Source: Cornus controversa (taxonomy: Eukaryota; Streptophyta; Magnoliopsida; Cornales; Cornaceae). From it: a stretch of DNA of 64,000 nucleotides. The DNA lies in contig CM048853.1 of NCBI GenBank assembly GCA_026545225.1, positions 54,703,755 through 54,767,754 on the forward strand, given 5' to 3'. The notes beneath the pieces are model-generated. The model ran no database searches. It was given only the letters and a program-made list of their open reading frames with translations, and had not been told where the DNA came from. Below, one piece after another: positions 1 to 11,001 of the stretch. Within the stretch, counting starts at the first letter, position 1; each line of letters begins with the position of its first letter. Position numbers and translations under genes: made by a program.

Positions 1-1
1 T

Positions 2-1204
2 TACTTTTGGGAGGATCCAGAGTTATTTAAATATTGTCCAGATCAGATTATTCGGCGATGTGTCCCAGACCATGAGTTTCAAGATGTTCTCAAGTTCTGC
101 CACTCATTGGCATGTGGAGGCCACTTCAGTGCAAGGAAAACAGCGGCAAAGGTACTTCAATGCGGATTCTTTTGGCCTTCTCTATTTCACGATGCATATG
201 TTTTCTGTAAGACTTGTGATCGTTGTCAAAGATTGGGTTCAATGTCAAGACGTGATATGATGCCAATAAGCCCCATTCTGGTGGTGGAGATTTTTGATGT
301 TTGGGGAATTGATTTTATGGGACCCTTTCCACCTTCTTTTGGCTACGAATATATTCTGGTTGGAGTGGATTATGTCTCCAAGTGGGTGGAGGCCATTGCA
401 ACTCGAACCAATGATCACAAGGTGGTAATCAAATTCATGCATGAGAATATTCTGAGTCGATTTGGAATTCCTCGAGCCTTGATCAGTGATGGTGGTACTC
501 ACTTTTGCAATAAATTCTTGAGAAATTTGCTTGCTAAATATTCAGTGACACATAAGGTGGCAACGCCTTATCATCCTCAAACAAGTGGGCAAGTAGAGCT
601 GTCCAATCGAGAAATTAAGCATGTTCTCGAGAAGACAGTGAGACCAGATAGAAGAGATTGGTCATTACGACTGAGCGAAGCACTATGGGCATATCGGACT
701 GCTTACAAGACCCCTATCGGTATGTCACCATATCGGTTGGTGTACGGGAAAGCATGTCATCTTCCAGTAGAGATTGAGCACAAGGCACTTTGGGCAATTC
801 AAAAATTCAATTTCGATGCAAAAAGAGCTGGGGAAGAGAGGAAGTTGCAATTGAATGAATTAGAAGAGTTTAGGCGTGATGCTTATGAAAGTTCACGAAT
901 TTACAAGGAGAGGACGAAAGCATTTCATGATCAACATATCTCACGAAAGTCCTTCTCTCCAGGTGATAAAGTGTGGCTCTTCAATTCCAAGCTTCGGTTG
1001 TTTCCCGGAAAATTGCGTTCAAGGTGGGATGGACCATTCCAAGTGATTTCGGTTTTTCCTCATGGTGCCGTGGAAATTCGAAGCATTCGAGATAATACGT
1101 TGATGAAAGTTAATGGCCAAAGGTTGAAACATTGTGTGGAAGGATGTGTGCCAAGAAGAGACGTGGAGTCCGTCGACTTGACGGATCCCGTCTATCCGAC
1201 TTAA
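2..1204 (+). CDS. Ty3/gypsy polyprotein, integrase end (5' partial)
   Basis: The frame is open from base 2 to the TAA at 1202-1204, so the true start is outside the window. An HHCC zinc-binding region comes first (H at about 75 and 98 bp, then CKTCDRC near 205-225). The DDE core follows: the Asp in WGIDFMGPF, the Asp in LISDGGTHF, and the Glu in [11 protein letters not shown] after HPQTS. All three catalytic residues are present and no stop breaks the frame. The C-terminal part has the [20 protein letters not shown] stretch typical of Ty3 integrase tails. The product would insert retrotransposon DNA in the nucleus. There is no sign of a chromodomain, in line with an Athila-type element. Protease and reverse transcriptase domains cannot be judged here. 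Confidence 0.93.
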   Translation, partial: YFWEDPELFKYCPDQIIRRCVPDHEFQDVLKFCHSLACGGHFSARKTAAKVLQCGFFWPSLFHDAYVFCKTCDRCQRLGSMSRRDMMPISPILVVEIFDVWGIDFMGPFPPSFGYEYILVGVDYVSKWVEAIATRTNDHKVVIKFMHENILSRFGIPRALISDGGTHFCNKFLRNLLAKYSVTHKVATPYHPQTSGQVELSNREIKHVLEKTVRPDRRDWSLRLSEALWAYRTAYKTPIGMSPYRLVYGKACHLPVEIEHKALWAIQKFNFDAKRAGEERKLQLNELEEFRRDAYESSRIYKERTKAFHDQHISRKSFSPGDKVWLFNSKLRLFPGKLRSRWDGPFQVISVFPHGAVEIRSIRDNTLMKVNGQRLKHCVEGCVPRRDVESVDLTDPVYPT

Positions 1205-2093
1205 TCCCTTCGGAGAGTCAATCGTCTCCTACGGACGTTAAATAGTAGGTTTTGTATGTATTTCTATACTTTATTTCATTTAGTTTTCTTTAATTTTAAT
1301 TTTTGATTCTAGTTTTCTTAGGTTTTTCTTCAATTCTAGTTGCGTTTTAATGTTTTTTCTTTGAGTTTTTGATGTATAAGTTGCTTCCGGAGGATGCCAA
1401 GAGGTGTACCGAGGTATTCGGACTCAAGACGGGTGAAAAATCGTGCTCTCGGTCGACCTTGGGCGATGGAGACTCCAAAATATCAAGTCTCGGTCGAACT
1501 TGGGCGATGGAGGGTCAAACAGGCCTTCAGGGGGGGGATCGATCGCCCCAGTCAAGGGGGATCGATCGCCCCATGGGAATTTTTGAAGATCCCCACCAGC
1601 AGGTGGGCGATCGATCGCCCACTCCAAGGGGGATCGATCGCCCAAGGGTATAGAGGGGCTGGCCGAGAGTTCTCCTTATATATGGACACCCACTCCTCCT
1701 ATATTGCTCCTACATGCATCCTAAGCCTCTTTGAACTCCAATTCAAGTCCTACATCATCCGGAAAACTAATTTCTTCAATTAGTGATTATTATACAAGGA
1801 TTCAACATTGATCAACATCAACTTCAACATCAAAGAGGATCAAAAATCACTAGTTCTCAAAGGAAGCTCACACTTTTTCAAGTTCAACATCAAAGTAAGT
1901 GAAGTTTTTCCTTGAAGAAATTGTTCAAATCTTTTTGAGGGCTTTTGAAGACCAAGTTTGGGGGATCAAATTGGTGCAATTACTTGTTCGATTTGGGTGG
2001 AAAAATTGCCGAAAAAAGGAGGTTGAAGGTTACAAAAGAATTGTGCACACCAAGTGTTCGATTTAATTCCTCAACTACACTTTTTCTACTTCT
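1205..2093 (+). other. Spacer between pol and the downstream ORF
   Basis: No supported gene. It holds the GATCGATCGCCC repeat block (1531-1645) and a direct-repeat-rich leader with several short ORFs, which look like chance readings across the repeats. A PPT-like AAGTTTGGGGG motif lies at about 1952. The leader may serve a subgenomic or spliced transcript of the next ORF, but this is inference. Confidence 0.6.
1531..1645. repeat. Cluster of GATCGATCGCCC palindromic repeats
   Basis: Four copies of a G-rich/GATCGATCG/C-rich unit lie at about 1534-1549, 1556-1572, 1605-1620 and 1628-1643. The third is a perfect 16-bp palindrome, GGGCGATCGATCGCCC; the others are near-palindromes with GGGGG on the left arm. 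Each could form a short hairpin in single-stranded DNA or RNA. The function is unknown. Confidence 0.85.
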
Positions 2094-3317
2094 ATGGCAC
2101 CAAAGAGAGCAAGTCACCAAGATGCTTCAAGTTCACGTAATCCTCGCCGAGCGAGGAATGATCCGACCACAGGTTCTTCACGATCTCGCCGAGACAGTAT
2201 TCAAGAGAGATGGCATCCAAGGGCGTTGAACTATGAAACAACGTTTGACATAGCCGAACTTTATGGTATGTTTCCCGAGACACGATGGGGGATTTCCGAC
2301 ATCCGTCGTCGTCGGTCGGCATCCATTTTTGTTCCACTCTCATCTACCATTTACCCGAGGCTTGTCAAGGTATTTTATCAAAACTTGATGCCGAAACCTG
2401 ATGAGCGGGATGTGCTTACTTCTTCCATAGATGGAACAATAGTTCGAGTGGACATGTCATCCATTGCCATTGCTATGGGTTGTCCTCATGAATGCCCAGT
2501 TGATTTATCTCATATCTACACTCCTTTACCCGACGAGTTGTCGGTGGGCAATATGGTTGCACGATTGTGTGCCAACCAATTCTCCGGGCCAAAAAGGAAT
2601 GCAGCTTCAAAGTCTTCAATGCCAAATCATTTATGGTTCCTTGACGCTGTGCTACTCAAGAATGTATGTCCAATTGGACATAAAACCGAAAGACGTCAAG
2701 AGTTCCTCCGAGCCTTATATGCCATACATTTTGGGCATTGGCTGTCACTCCCACAGATTGTCTGGGGCCAGATGGAGAAATTCTATTCCAAGGTTGTGGC
2801 CAAGGTACCAGACAGTGCAAGTGACTGGGAGTTCCCATTCCCTACTATTATTCACCAGTTGCTTGTAACACAGGGGTATGCAGTCCACGAGGACGAGCTT
2901 GCCTTTCCACATGACCTTCATTATGGCACGCATGACTGGAACTTGAGTCGATCTCATATGCACCAGAGAGTCATAGCAGCGCCTGGTGAGGTATCTCGGT
3001 TGGCCTAAGGAGGAGAGCATGTAGATGTACCACCACCGGTGGACGATCCAGAGGAGATGGAGGCAGAGGAAGAGGAAGTGCATGCACAGGCTGGTGGCCA
3101 TGATTATCAATACTTAGAAGGGCAGATTGCTGGGTTGACAGCCCAGTTTGGCACCTTACAGACAGAGGTCTCCACACAGTTTGGTGCAATGAGAGCAGAG
3201 ATGGCGGATCACTTTCGTGACACTCGCCAAGAGCAACTAGAGATGAGGAGGATGATGCGTGCACTGATGCGCCAAGCAAACTTAGATCCGGATGCTCAGT
3301 CACCACCACATCCTTGA
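2094..3317 (+). pseudogene. Athila-type downstream ORF (env-like position), broken by one stop codon
   Basis: An ATG at 2094 opens a frame that meets TAA at 3006-3008 and then stays open in the same frame to TGA at 3315-3317, giving about 407 codons with one nonsense codon. The N-terminus is basic and Ser/Arg-rich. The middle (TIYPRLVKVFYQNL and on) looks like the plant retrotransposon-associated domain often called 'putative plant transposon protein' or ATHILA ORF-1; this is family recognition from memory. The last 90 residues are acidic and then form heptad-like repeats (around TAQFGTLQTEVSTQFGAMRA), which suggests a coiled coil. No clear signal peptide or membrane span was seen, so an envelope function is not supported by the sequence. 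Confidence 0.75.
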
Positions 3318-3409
3318 CAGGAAGGTAACCATCTTTTGTATATTATTTTATTTTTAGTTTTTATTTTTCTTTTTATTTCTCTTTTTTTTAGTTAGATGTT
3401 TACAATCTC

Positions 3410-3441
<32 letters not shown>

Positions 3442-4982
3442 AAAATGAAAAAACCAAATATTTTATTTTATTATTTTTTTTTTTAAGGATTTTTCTCTTT
3501 CATATTTATTTTCACCCATACTATTTTCACTTGATCTTTGGGGTATAGTGGTTTGTTTTGACAGGTTGAATCATCCAAGTTTGGGGGTGTGCTTGCCTTG
3601 CCTTCATGCTAGTGATGTCCTCTATTTTCTTTCCACTATTCCATGATCCTGGTATTATCGTTCTTACTCTTCTCTATGTTTTGATTGGTAGTACATTGAG
3701 GACAATGTACAGTTTAAGTTTGGGGGTGAGGCGATACCTATTTGTGTGCTTTATTGCAATATGGGGGGAAATTTGTGTGAAATTCTTTTTGTATTAGGAT
3801 TTTTATTTTATTTTATTTTCTTAGTTTGTTTTTTTTTATATATTTTATTTTGTTTTATTTTTAGATAGAATGTTTTGACATGATTCAAAGGATTAATACC
3901 TTATGTAGGTGCATAACTTGCAATTTTTGAGTATGTTTTGAATTTTTGAAAACTGTGATTTAAATTATGTGGTTTTAATCATAGTTTGCAATAACATGCT
4001 TTGAAGTGATTAATTTTAGTTTCCTTACATGCACAGACACACTAGCATAGTCTTGTGGGGTATAAACTGTGGTTCTGAGTTATTGAGTTACATGTGCTTG
4101 ATATTAATTAGTATCTCTTGAGAATGAGTACCAATAACGTGTTATACTTGACTTCAATGAAAAAGAAAGAAAAAAAAAGTGATGAATAAGCAAATCAATT
4201 TGATCCTTTTCATGAGTAACCGGGCCTCTATGCCTCAGGAAGCACGGAGTGTTCGCGTCAAAAGTGAAAGGGTGAGAAAAGATGAGCATTGGTTGTCTTG
4301 ATTTGTAGCCTGACTGATTCGAGTAATTAGGTCTTCAGGGTATCTTAAAGCCTAGTGCCCTAAAGCCATCTGGTTTGGGAGTCACTGACTGAAAGCTTGC
4401 TACATGGATCTTTCAGAAAGCTTAATAGATCAAGACATTGCACAACCAATAAAGCAATGAAAAAAAAAGAGAATGAAAAAAAAATATATGAAAAAGTCAT
4501 GTATGCATGTTGGGAAGTATGATTTCAATAAGGGGAGCTAGTGAGTTGAAAGGGTATGTGCCTTAATATATTCAGAGCTTGGTTATACTACATGAGATGA
4601 CTGCTAGTTCACTTTACACGAGGGAGCTAGAGTCGATTACTTTGATATATGTTGATGTGAATTATGCATGGGGACCATTGATTTGAATTATAGAATTTGA
4701 AAGTTTGAAATTATTCTTGAATGCAAGTTTGTAACTATGTATTGTAATCTTCTTCTTGAATTAATGTTGAAACAGAATTTTGAATGTTTGTGGGTAACAT
4801 TTCTGGAAACCCTCACGAGACTATACTCGTCCACTAGGGGGAACCTAGGGGTTTAAAGGCTTGTTGCATATGCTAAATGCAATCGTTTCTCCCACGAAAG
4901 TGGAGTTAGGTAGTTTAGTTAGTGTTTAGTAGTTTCTTTGTTTAGTTTTGTTTTATTCTATTGCTAAGGGACTAGCAATATG
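3318..4982 (+). other. Long non-coding region upstream of the 3' LTR
   Basis: No supported gene in 1.66 kb. It is T-rich, carries an A-run of about 27 bases at 3411-3436 and has two extra copies of the polypurine-like motif AAGTTTGGGGGTG (about 3579 and 3716). A long non-coding stretch here is typical of Athila elements. Confidence 0.7.
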
Positions 4983-4996
4983 TAAGTTTGGGGGTG
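4983..4996 (+). promoter_or_regulatory. Polypurine tract (plus-strand primer site)
   Basis: TAAGTTTGGGGGTG directly precedes the TGATAGG start of the 3' LTR. A purine-rich run abutting the LTR is where plus-strand DNA synthesis is primed in LTR retrotransposons. Confidence 0.85.
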
Positions 4997-6506
4997 TGAT
5001 AGGCGTTGAATGTTACGCATTCTAGCCTCTTAACTTATGTATTTTATTCTCTTAGTGATAGATTATTTTGTTATTTTACTTTGTTTTAGTGTTTTCTGTA
5101 TTTTCAGGGCCTTAATAATTATTTCAGTTAAAACCGTGATTTTGGGTTTTTAAAGAAGACATCCAAGATGGTGAGATGAAGCCTACATCAAGGAGATTCA
5201 CTCAACCATTTATTTCAACTCAAATCAGCCCAAGAAAGAGGTCCAAGAGAATTACAGCTGCTTAAGAAGGTTTCGGGCCTGAAGCCCAAATTTGCGCATA
5301 ATGCAGTCTTAATCCCGTTTTGGAAAACGGACCAGAAGTCTTATTTCCGAGCCTCAAATCGACATTATTTTCGCGTGGGGTTGAACGAAATTTGATTCTT
5401 CACACTTTTGTATTTCACGAAAATTCCGTGAATCGGACTTCTAGTGGGTCAAAAGTTGGGCCGAAGTCAGCAGGAAAAACCCACCTGATTAGTGCTGCGG
5501 GAAACCCTAATTAATTCCTAATTGGATTAGGACTTTGGTGAATTCTCTTGGGGAATAAAAGGAAGACTTGGAGGCTGAAGAGAGAGAGCTTACACAGAGA
5601 GATTGGAGAGTCTGAGAGGGCTGAAGAGAATAGAAACATATTGCAGAGCCATTGGAGAACGAAGTCATACGCGTAATTCAGAAAGATGATGTCTTCTTCC
5701 TCAACAGTTGAAGCTTCTTCTTCTACCATGAGCGGCTAGTTCATCCACTAGGGTTTTGATGTAGCCCTAACAAAGCATCAATGGTTTGATTGTTTTAATT
5801 ATTGGGGACCTTTATATACATGCATAGATTGTGTAATTGTGAGGATTCTTATTAATGAATTGAGCAATAAAAGTCTTGTAAATTCAATCTCAATGATTTC
5901 TTATCTTGTCTTAGATATTTAGTTGTTGTTATTGAACTCAATCTCTTTTGTTTTCTGTGATCATGAGAGAGATTATTACACAATGGTAATCACTGAATAT
6001 ATTGTTATGAGCTTTGATGGATTATGCCTAGAGAAGATGAACCATACTGCACCCTAGATTAGAGTAGTTAGGCAGATGGCCCATGCCAATCGAAGATAGT
6101 CCATGGCTTAGCCTTAATCATATGTTATCTTCTTGACGGATGAAGGTGAGCTTGTAGCCACCGACACCACTTATGCATGATGTAATTCCCCTATAGTTGA
6201 TTCAATTGACCATTGATTGTGGAGTTAGTGGTGAAGTCAAACACCCTAGGTTTCTCTCTTATTATCTTCATTATCTGTTTACCTTTGATTTATTTTATTT
6301 TATTTTTTTTAATTAGTTAAAAATCAGAATTCTTTTCTTATAAATTTAATTAGAATTAGTTCTGTGTTCCAACTCGTCAGAACATAATCCCTGAGGTACG
6401 ATACCCATTCATTTCGATAGCCCTATTCTGCAAGGAATTCGTTCTATTGCGAAGTGTGGAAAATTTTAATTGATATACTTTTTGAGTCACACTCACACAC
6501 GAATCA
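4997..6506 (+). repeat. 3' LTR of the Athila-like element (1510 bp)
   Basis: It starts TGATAGGCGTTGAATG right after the polypurine tract and ends ...CGAATCA. The ends were set by alignment with the solo LTR at 8340-9853, which shares sequence over its whole length. Differences include a short CA-rich insertion just before the end here and many point changes. A TATA-like GGGAATAAAAGG lies near 5551-5562. The short ORFs inside (for example at 5320-5514) are not genes. Confidence 0.9.
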
Positions 6507-6867
6507 CCTAGTCTTCGTGAAGTAACTCAGGCGACCAAACACCCAGGCATCGAGAAACTAGCTCATAACTAGGAGAGCCCTTATTAAGTTATCTGAACTC
6601 AACAACAAGGGACATATTGGTTAGAAACGTTAGAATGAAAATAGTTAACCCATCCTTGAAATGTCGAGCATCTGAGGAAATACTATCAGTAAGATTTTTT
6701 ATAGTTGCATTTACTTTATTAGTTTCAGTTGAAACTTAGTTTAGTGGCATGCCTTAAAATGATAGTTGAGAGGTATTTTCAAATACCCTCTATTGCTACT
6801 TGAACATCAATAAAAACTCTTTTTGTTTTGAAATTTGTGGGTCTAATCAAAATAGAAAATGAACATT
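6507..6867. other. Flank of the Athila LTR, no gene
   Basis: AT-rich sequence with no convincing ORF or repeat. It leads into the 80-bp array and probably belongs to an older retroelement. Confidence 0.5.
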
Positions 6868-7945
6868 CAACCCCATTGGAGCACACCTCGTTCAAAGGGC
6901 CTTTAATGAAAAATGCGAAATGAATTAATTTCAAGAACATTGTCAATCGACCCCATTGGGGCACACCTCGTTCAGATGACCTTTAATAAAAAAAAAGGGA
7001 TGAATTAATTCTGAGAACACCATCAATCAACCTCATTGGGGGCACACCTCATTCAGGCGACCTTTAATGAAAAAGACGAAATAATTAATTCTGAAAATAT
7101 TATCAATCGACCCTGTTGGGGCACACCTCGTTCACATGGCCTTTAATGAAAAAGGCGTGATGAATTAATTCTGAGAACGTTGTCAATCAACCCCATTGGG
7201 CCACACCTCGTTTAGAGGGTCTTTAATGAAAAATGCGAGATAAATTAATTTTGAGAATGTTGTCAATCGATAACATTGGGGCACACCTCATTCAAAGGGC
7301 CTTTAATGAAAAATGGATGAATTAATTCTGAAAACGTTGTCAATTGATCTCATTGGAGCACACCTCGTTTAGAGGGCCTTTAATGAAAAATACAGGATGA
7401 ATTAATTCTAAGAACGTTGTCAATCGACCACATTGGAGCATACCTAATTCAAAGGGTCTTTAATGAAAAAAACGAAAGGAATTAATTTCAAAAATGTTGT
7501 CAATCGACCCCATTGGGGCACACCTCATTTGGAGGGCCTTTAATGAAAAATATGGAATGAATTAATTTCGAGAACGTTGTCAATCGACCCTATTGGGGCA
7601 CACCTTATTCAGAGGGCCTTTAATAAAAAAGGCGAAATGAATTAATTATGAGAACGGTGTCAATCGACCCTATTGGGGCACACCTCATTCAGAAGGCTTT
7701 TAATGATAAAGACGGGATGAATTAATTTTAAGAATATTGTCAATCGACCCCATTGGGGCACACCTCGTTAAGGGGGCCTTTAATGAAAAAAGGGGGTGAA
7801 TTAATTCCGAGAGCATTGTCAATCGACTCCATTGGGACACACCTTGTTTAGAGGGTCTTTAATAAAAAAAGGCGGGATGAATTAATTTTTAGAACATTAT
7901 CAACCGACCTCATTAGGGCATAACTCATTCAGAGGGGTTTTAACA
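6868..7945. repeat. Tandem array, 80-bp unit, about 14 copies
   Basis: The landmark GCACACCTCGTTC recurs at about 6881, 6961, 7042, 7121, 7201, 7281, 7358, 7438, 7518, 7598, 7678, 7758, 7836 and 7918, so the period is 77-82 bp and mostly 80. Each unit also holds CTTTAATGAAAAA, GAATTAATTC and TGTCAATCGACC blocks. The copies differ by scattered point changes and small indels, so the array is old. It has no coding potential. Confidence 0.95.
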
Positions 7946-8182
7946 AATGACAGGACAAATCCCACAAAAACTTTCATAGAAGTTTTTTAATTCCAACAGG
8001 GTATAAAAATATAACAATTTATTACTGCTAAGTTATAACATGACAGAGAAACAGGGAAGTAGCACGAAGCTCATAGGCTTGCTACACCACGGAGTAATAA
8101 TACTACAAAAAGCATCAAAATTAAGGGCCTTGTTCCTCAGTATCCTCCAGCTGAAAACGAGAGAAATCCATTGGTACACGCC
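7946..8182. other. Unassigned DNA between the 80-bp array and the split ORF
   Basis: No gene, RNA or clear repeat was seen. It lies just downstream of the stop codon of the minus-strand ORF remnant and may be the 3' part of the same old element. Confidence 0.4.
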
Positions 8183-10031
8183 CTATACCAAAATTTGAAA
8201 ATATTCAAACCCGCCAGCATAAGATTGGTCGCAGATTTTGTCAAATTTAGAGAAATCCTTGAAGTGCTCGACTGCTCCCGCCATCACCCCGGGTATGTCG
8301 GTATGAAACAGGTCCTTTATGAACCGTGGAATCGGGAATTGATAGGCGTTAAATGTTACCCATTCTAGCCTCTTAACTTATGTATTTTATTCTCTTAGTG
8401 ATAGACTATTTTGTGATTTTACTTCGTTTTAGTGTTTTCTGTATTTTCAGGGCCTTAATGATTATTTTAGTTAAAACCAAGCTTTTGGGCTTTTTAAAGA
8501 AGACATCCAAGATGGGTAGATGAAGCCTACTTCAAAAGGAATCATTCAACCATTTATTTTAACTCAATTCAGCCCAAGAAAGAGGTCCAAGAGAATTACA
8601 GCTGCGTAAGAAGGTTTCGGGCCTGAACCCAAATCTGCGTTAAATACAGTCTTAATCCTATTTTGGAAAACGGACCAGAAGTCTTATTTCCGAGCCTCAA
8701 ATCGACATTATTTATAAATAGGGTTGAACAAAATTTGATTCTGCACACTTTTGTATTTCACGAAAATTTCGTAAATCGGACTTCTAGTGGGTCAAAAGTT
8801 GGGCCAAAGTCAGCAAGAAAAACCCACCTGATTAGTGCTGCGGGAAACCCTAATTTATTCCTAATTGGATTAGGACTTTGGTGTATTCTCTTGGGGAATA
8901 AAGTGAAGAATAAGAGGCTGAGTTTGAGATAAAAACACGGGGAGAACAACAGAGAGATTGGAGAGTCTGAGAGGGCTGAGAAGAGAACAGAAACATATTC
9001 GCAGAGCCATTGGAGAACGAAGTCATACGCGTAATTCAGAAAGATGATGTCTTCTTCCTCAACAGTTGAAGTTTCTTCTTCTACCATGAGCGGCTAGTTC
9101 ATCCACTAGGTTTTTGATGTAGCCCTAACAAAGCATCAATGGTTTGATTGTTTTAACTATTGGGGACCTTTATATACATGCATAGATTGTGTAATTCAGA
9201 GGATTCTTATTATAGAATTGAGCAATAAAAGTCTTGTAAATTTAGTTTCAATGATTTCTTATCTTGTCTTAGATATTTAGTTGTTGTTATTGAACTCAAT
9301 CTCTCTTGTTTTCTGTGATCATGAGAGAGATTATTACACAATGGTAATCACTAAATATATTGTTAAGAGCTTTGATGGATTATGCCTAGAGAAGATGAAC
9401 CATACTGCATCTTAGATTAGAGTAGTTAGGCAGATGGCCCATGCCAATTGAAGATAGTCAATGGCTTAGCCTTAATCATATGTTATCTTCTTGACGGATG
9501 AAGGTGAGCTTGTAGCCACTGACACCACTTATGCATGATGTAATTCTCCTATAGTTGATTCAATTAACCATTGATTGTGGAATTAGTGGTGAAGTCAAAC
9601 ACCCTAAATTTCTCTCATATTATCTTCACTATCTGTTTACTTTGATTTATTTTATTTTACTTTTTAATTAATTTAGTTTAAAAATCAGAATTCTTTTCTT
9701 AAATTTAATTAGAATTAATTCCGTATTCCAACTCATCAGACCATAATTCCTGAGGTACGATACCCCTTTCGATAGCCCTATTCTGCAAGGAATTCGTTCT
9801 ATTGCGAAGTGTGAAATTTTTTAATTGATATACTTTTTGAGTCACACGAATCAGGAATCGAAGGTCGCATGTGAATGTGCTCTCATAAAAAATATGTCTC
9901 TCCATCAATAATGGAGTACACCATTTCAGTGCTAGTGGGTGCTCTAGCAAAAACTCCAGCTGGAAAGGAGTAACGGGTGGCAAGCTCTGCCACTTTCTAA
10001 GGGAGTCATTGTAGACTCCAAACTTTGGCAC
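8183..10031 (-). pseudogene. Unidentified minus-strand ORF split by a solo LTR
   Basis: Two pieces flank the solo LTR on the minus strand: 10031 down to 9859, and 8339 down to the TAG at 8185-8183. If the LTR and one copy of GGAAT are removed, the pieces join in frame (330 nt including the stop). The right-hand piece begins with a GTG, not an ATG, so the true start is uncertain. I do not recognise the protein. The residues around the junction (TCDLRF / PIPRFIKDLF) faintly recall N-terminal domains of plant gypsy-type transposon proteins, but I do not claim it. A TATA-like CTATATAAGC on the minus strand near 10232-10241 could be its promoter. Confidence 0.4.
8340..9853 (+). mobile_element. Solo LTR of the Athila-like family (1514 bp) with GGAAT target duplication
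   Basis: It begins TGATAGGCGTTAAATG and ends ...CACGAATCA, and is homologous throughout to the 3' LTR at 4997-6506. It is flanked by GGAAT at 8335-8339 and GGAAT at 9854-9858, the 5-bp duplication left by LTR retrotransposon integration. No pol, polypurine tract or second LTR adjoins it, so it is a solo LTR, presumably left by recombination between the two LTRs of a full element. Confidence 0.95.
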
Positions 10032-10646
10032 TCTGAGTAGTCCTCCATGAAGAAATATATGAAATCAACACCTTCCTGAATAAGAGAATGAGGTGCAAAG
10101 GACCCTAAATCGGGTTTGCAAAAATTATGCTTGGGAAAGTAGTATCAGCGAGAGAAAGAGAAAAATGTGATGGAGTCTTGTGGTTGCATAAGATGTATGG
10201 AAGCAATGAGGATGGCAAATGCTTATATAGGCACGACTACTTTATAATGTCTATTTTCTAACGACTACTTGGCAACGTTCATAATCTAATGTCCATTTAT
10301 CAACTAGACTGGACCGGCCAAGGAGACTGGATTGGCCAAAGGAAGTTGGACCGATAAAATGAGACAGAACGAACCAAAGTGACTAGACCAGCCAAGGAGA
10401 CTAGACTAGCAGACCAAAATCAGGCACCCCGGCCAGGGGTGGCCGACCTCCAAGGCCGATCGACCAAGGGTTAGGTCTTAGGGATTCCTTGCGGTGGGTC
10501 CGATTTGGAGACCCAACAGTTATAGTTGGACGTAGATTGAATATTCGATTTCTTTTAAGTAGTAGTAGTGGTCAACGCCCAACGAGTGATTCTACTCCAA
10601 AGTGTTCATAAAGTTCGACAAGTAACCCTCATGAACATGGGGCATC
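10032..10646. other. Unassigned retroelement-like DNA
   Basis: No supported gene. It includes a minus-strand TATA-like box near 10235 and, at 10310-10400, several imperfect repeats of GACCGGCCAAGGAGACTGGA. The repeats suggest subterminal or promoter sequence of an old element. Confidence 0.4.
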
Positions 10647-11001
10647 TGATGGGGTATTTGACTCCGATTGTATTTCATGTGACGTGGGAAATTGTGATTC
10701 TCGTGACGTGGATGAGAGGTGAGCATTGACCACGACTCTCCTATCTCCAGATAGACTTGGGAACTGAAGGGTTAGTCTCCTAATGGGATACAGTCTCATC
10801 GGACTTCTATAAATACAGATCCATATTCCATGTATGTAATTAATACCCTCTACGTGTTATTATAGCTTCCAAAGCCTTTTCAATTTTCTAATTTGACTGT
10901 CGGAGTGTAGTCGACCGGCACCACACCTGTGTTTGTTCCGGTTACCCTTCTCTTGTCTTTTTCAGGTTAGCGTTTACCCGGATTGTGCGTCGATTTCTGC
11001 A
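10647..11001 (+). mobile_element. Probable small solo LTR (355 bp)
   Basis: It runs from TGATGGGG to ...TTTCTGCA, so it has TG...CA ends. The flanks are GCATC (10642-10646) and TCATC (11002-11006), a target duplication with one mismatch. Inside are a TATA box (TCTATAAATACAG near 10807) and, downstream, GACTGTCGGAGTGTAG, a kind of motif often seen in the R/U5 part of plant gypsy LTRs. There is no adjoining internal domain. Confidence 0.5.

Larger units (their letters stand above)
1..6506 (+). mobile_element. Athila-like Ty3/gypsy LTR retrotransposon, 3' part (truncated by window edge)
   Basis: In order the sequence shows the integrase end of pol, a 0.9-kb spacer, a second ORF after pol (the env-like position), 1.7 kb of non-coding DNA, a polypurine tract and a 3' LTR. 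A long non-coding stretch and an extra ORF between pol and the 3' LTR is the Athila plan within the Tat/Athila branch of Ty3. The 5' LTR, primer-binding site, gag, protease and reverse transcriptase would lie left of base 1. The five bases after the LTR (CCTAG, 6507-6511) are the expected target duplication, but the matching copy is outside the window. A second LTR of the same family stands alone at 8340-9853. Confidence 0.88.

Noticed and set aside
1369-1783. ORFs of 94 and 129 codons
   Set aside because: They read through the GATCGATCGCCC palindromes on both strands and have no recognisable protein features.
3409-3436. Poly-A tail of a retroposed transcript
   Set aside because: The A-run is inside the Athila non-coding region, with no gene copy upstream of it and no target duplication around it.
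6868-7945. CRISPR-like array
   Set aside because: The units are tandem without unique spacers and this is a plant nuclear genome.
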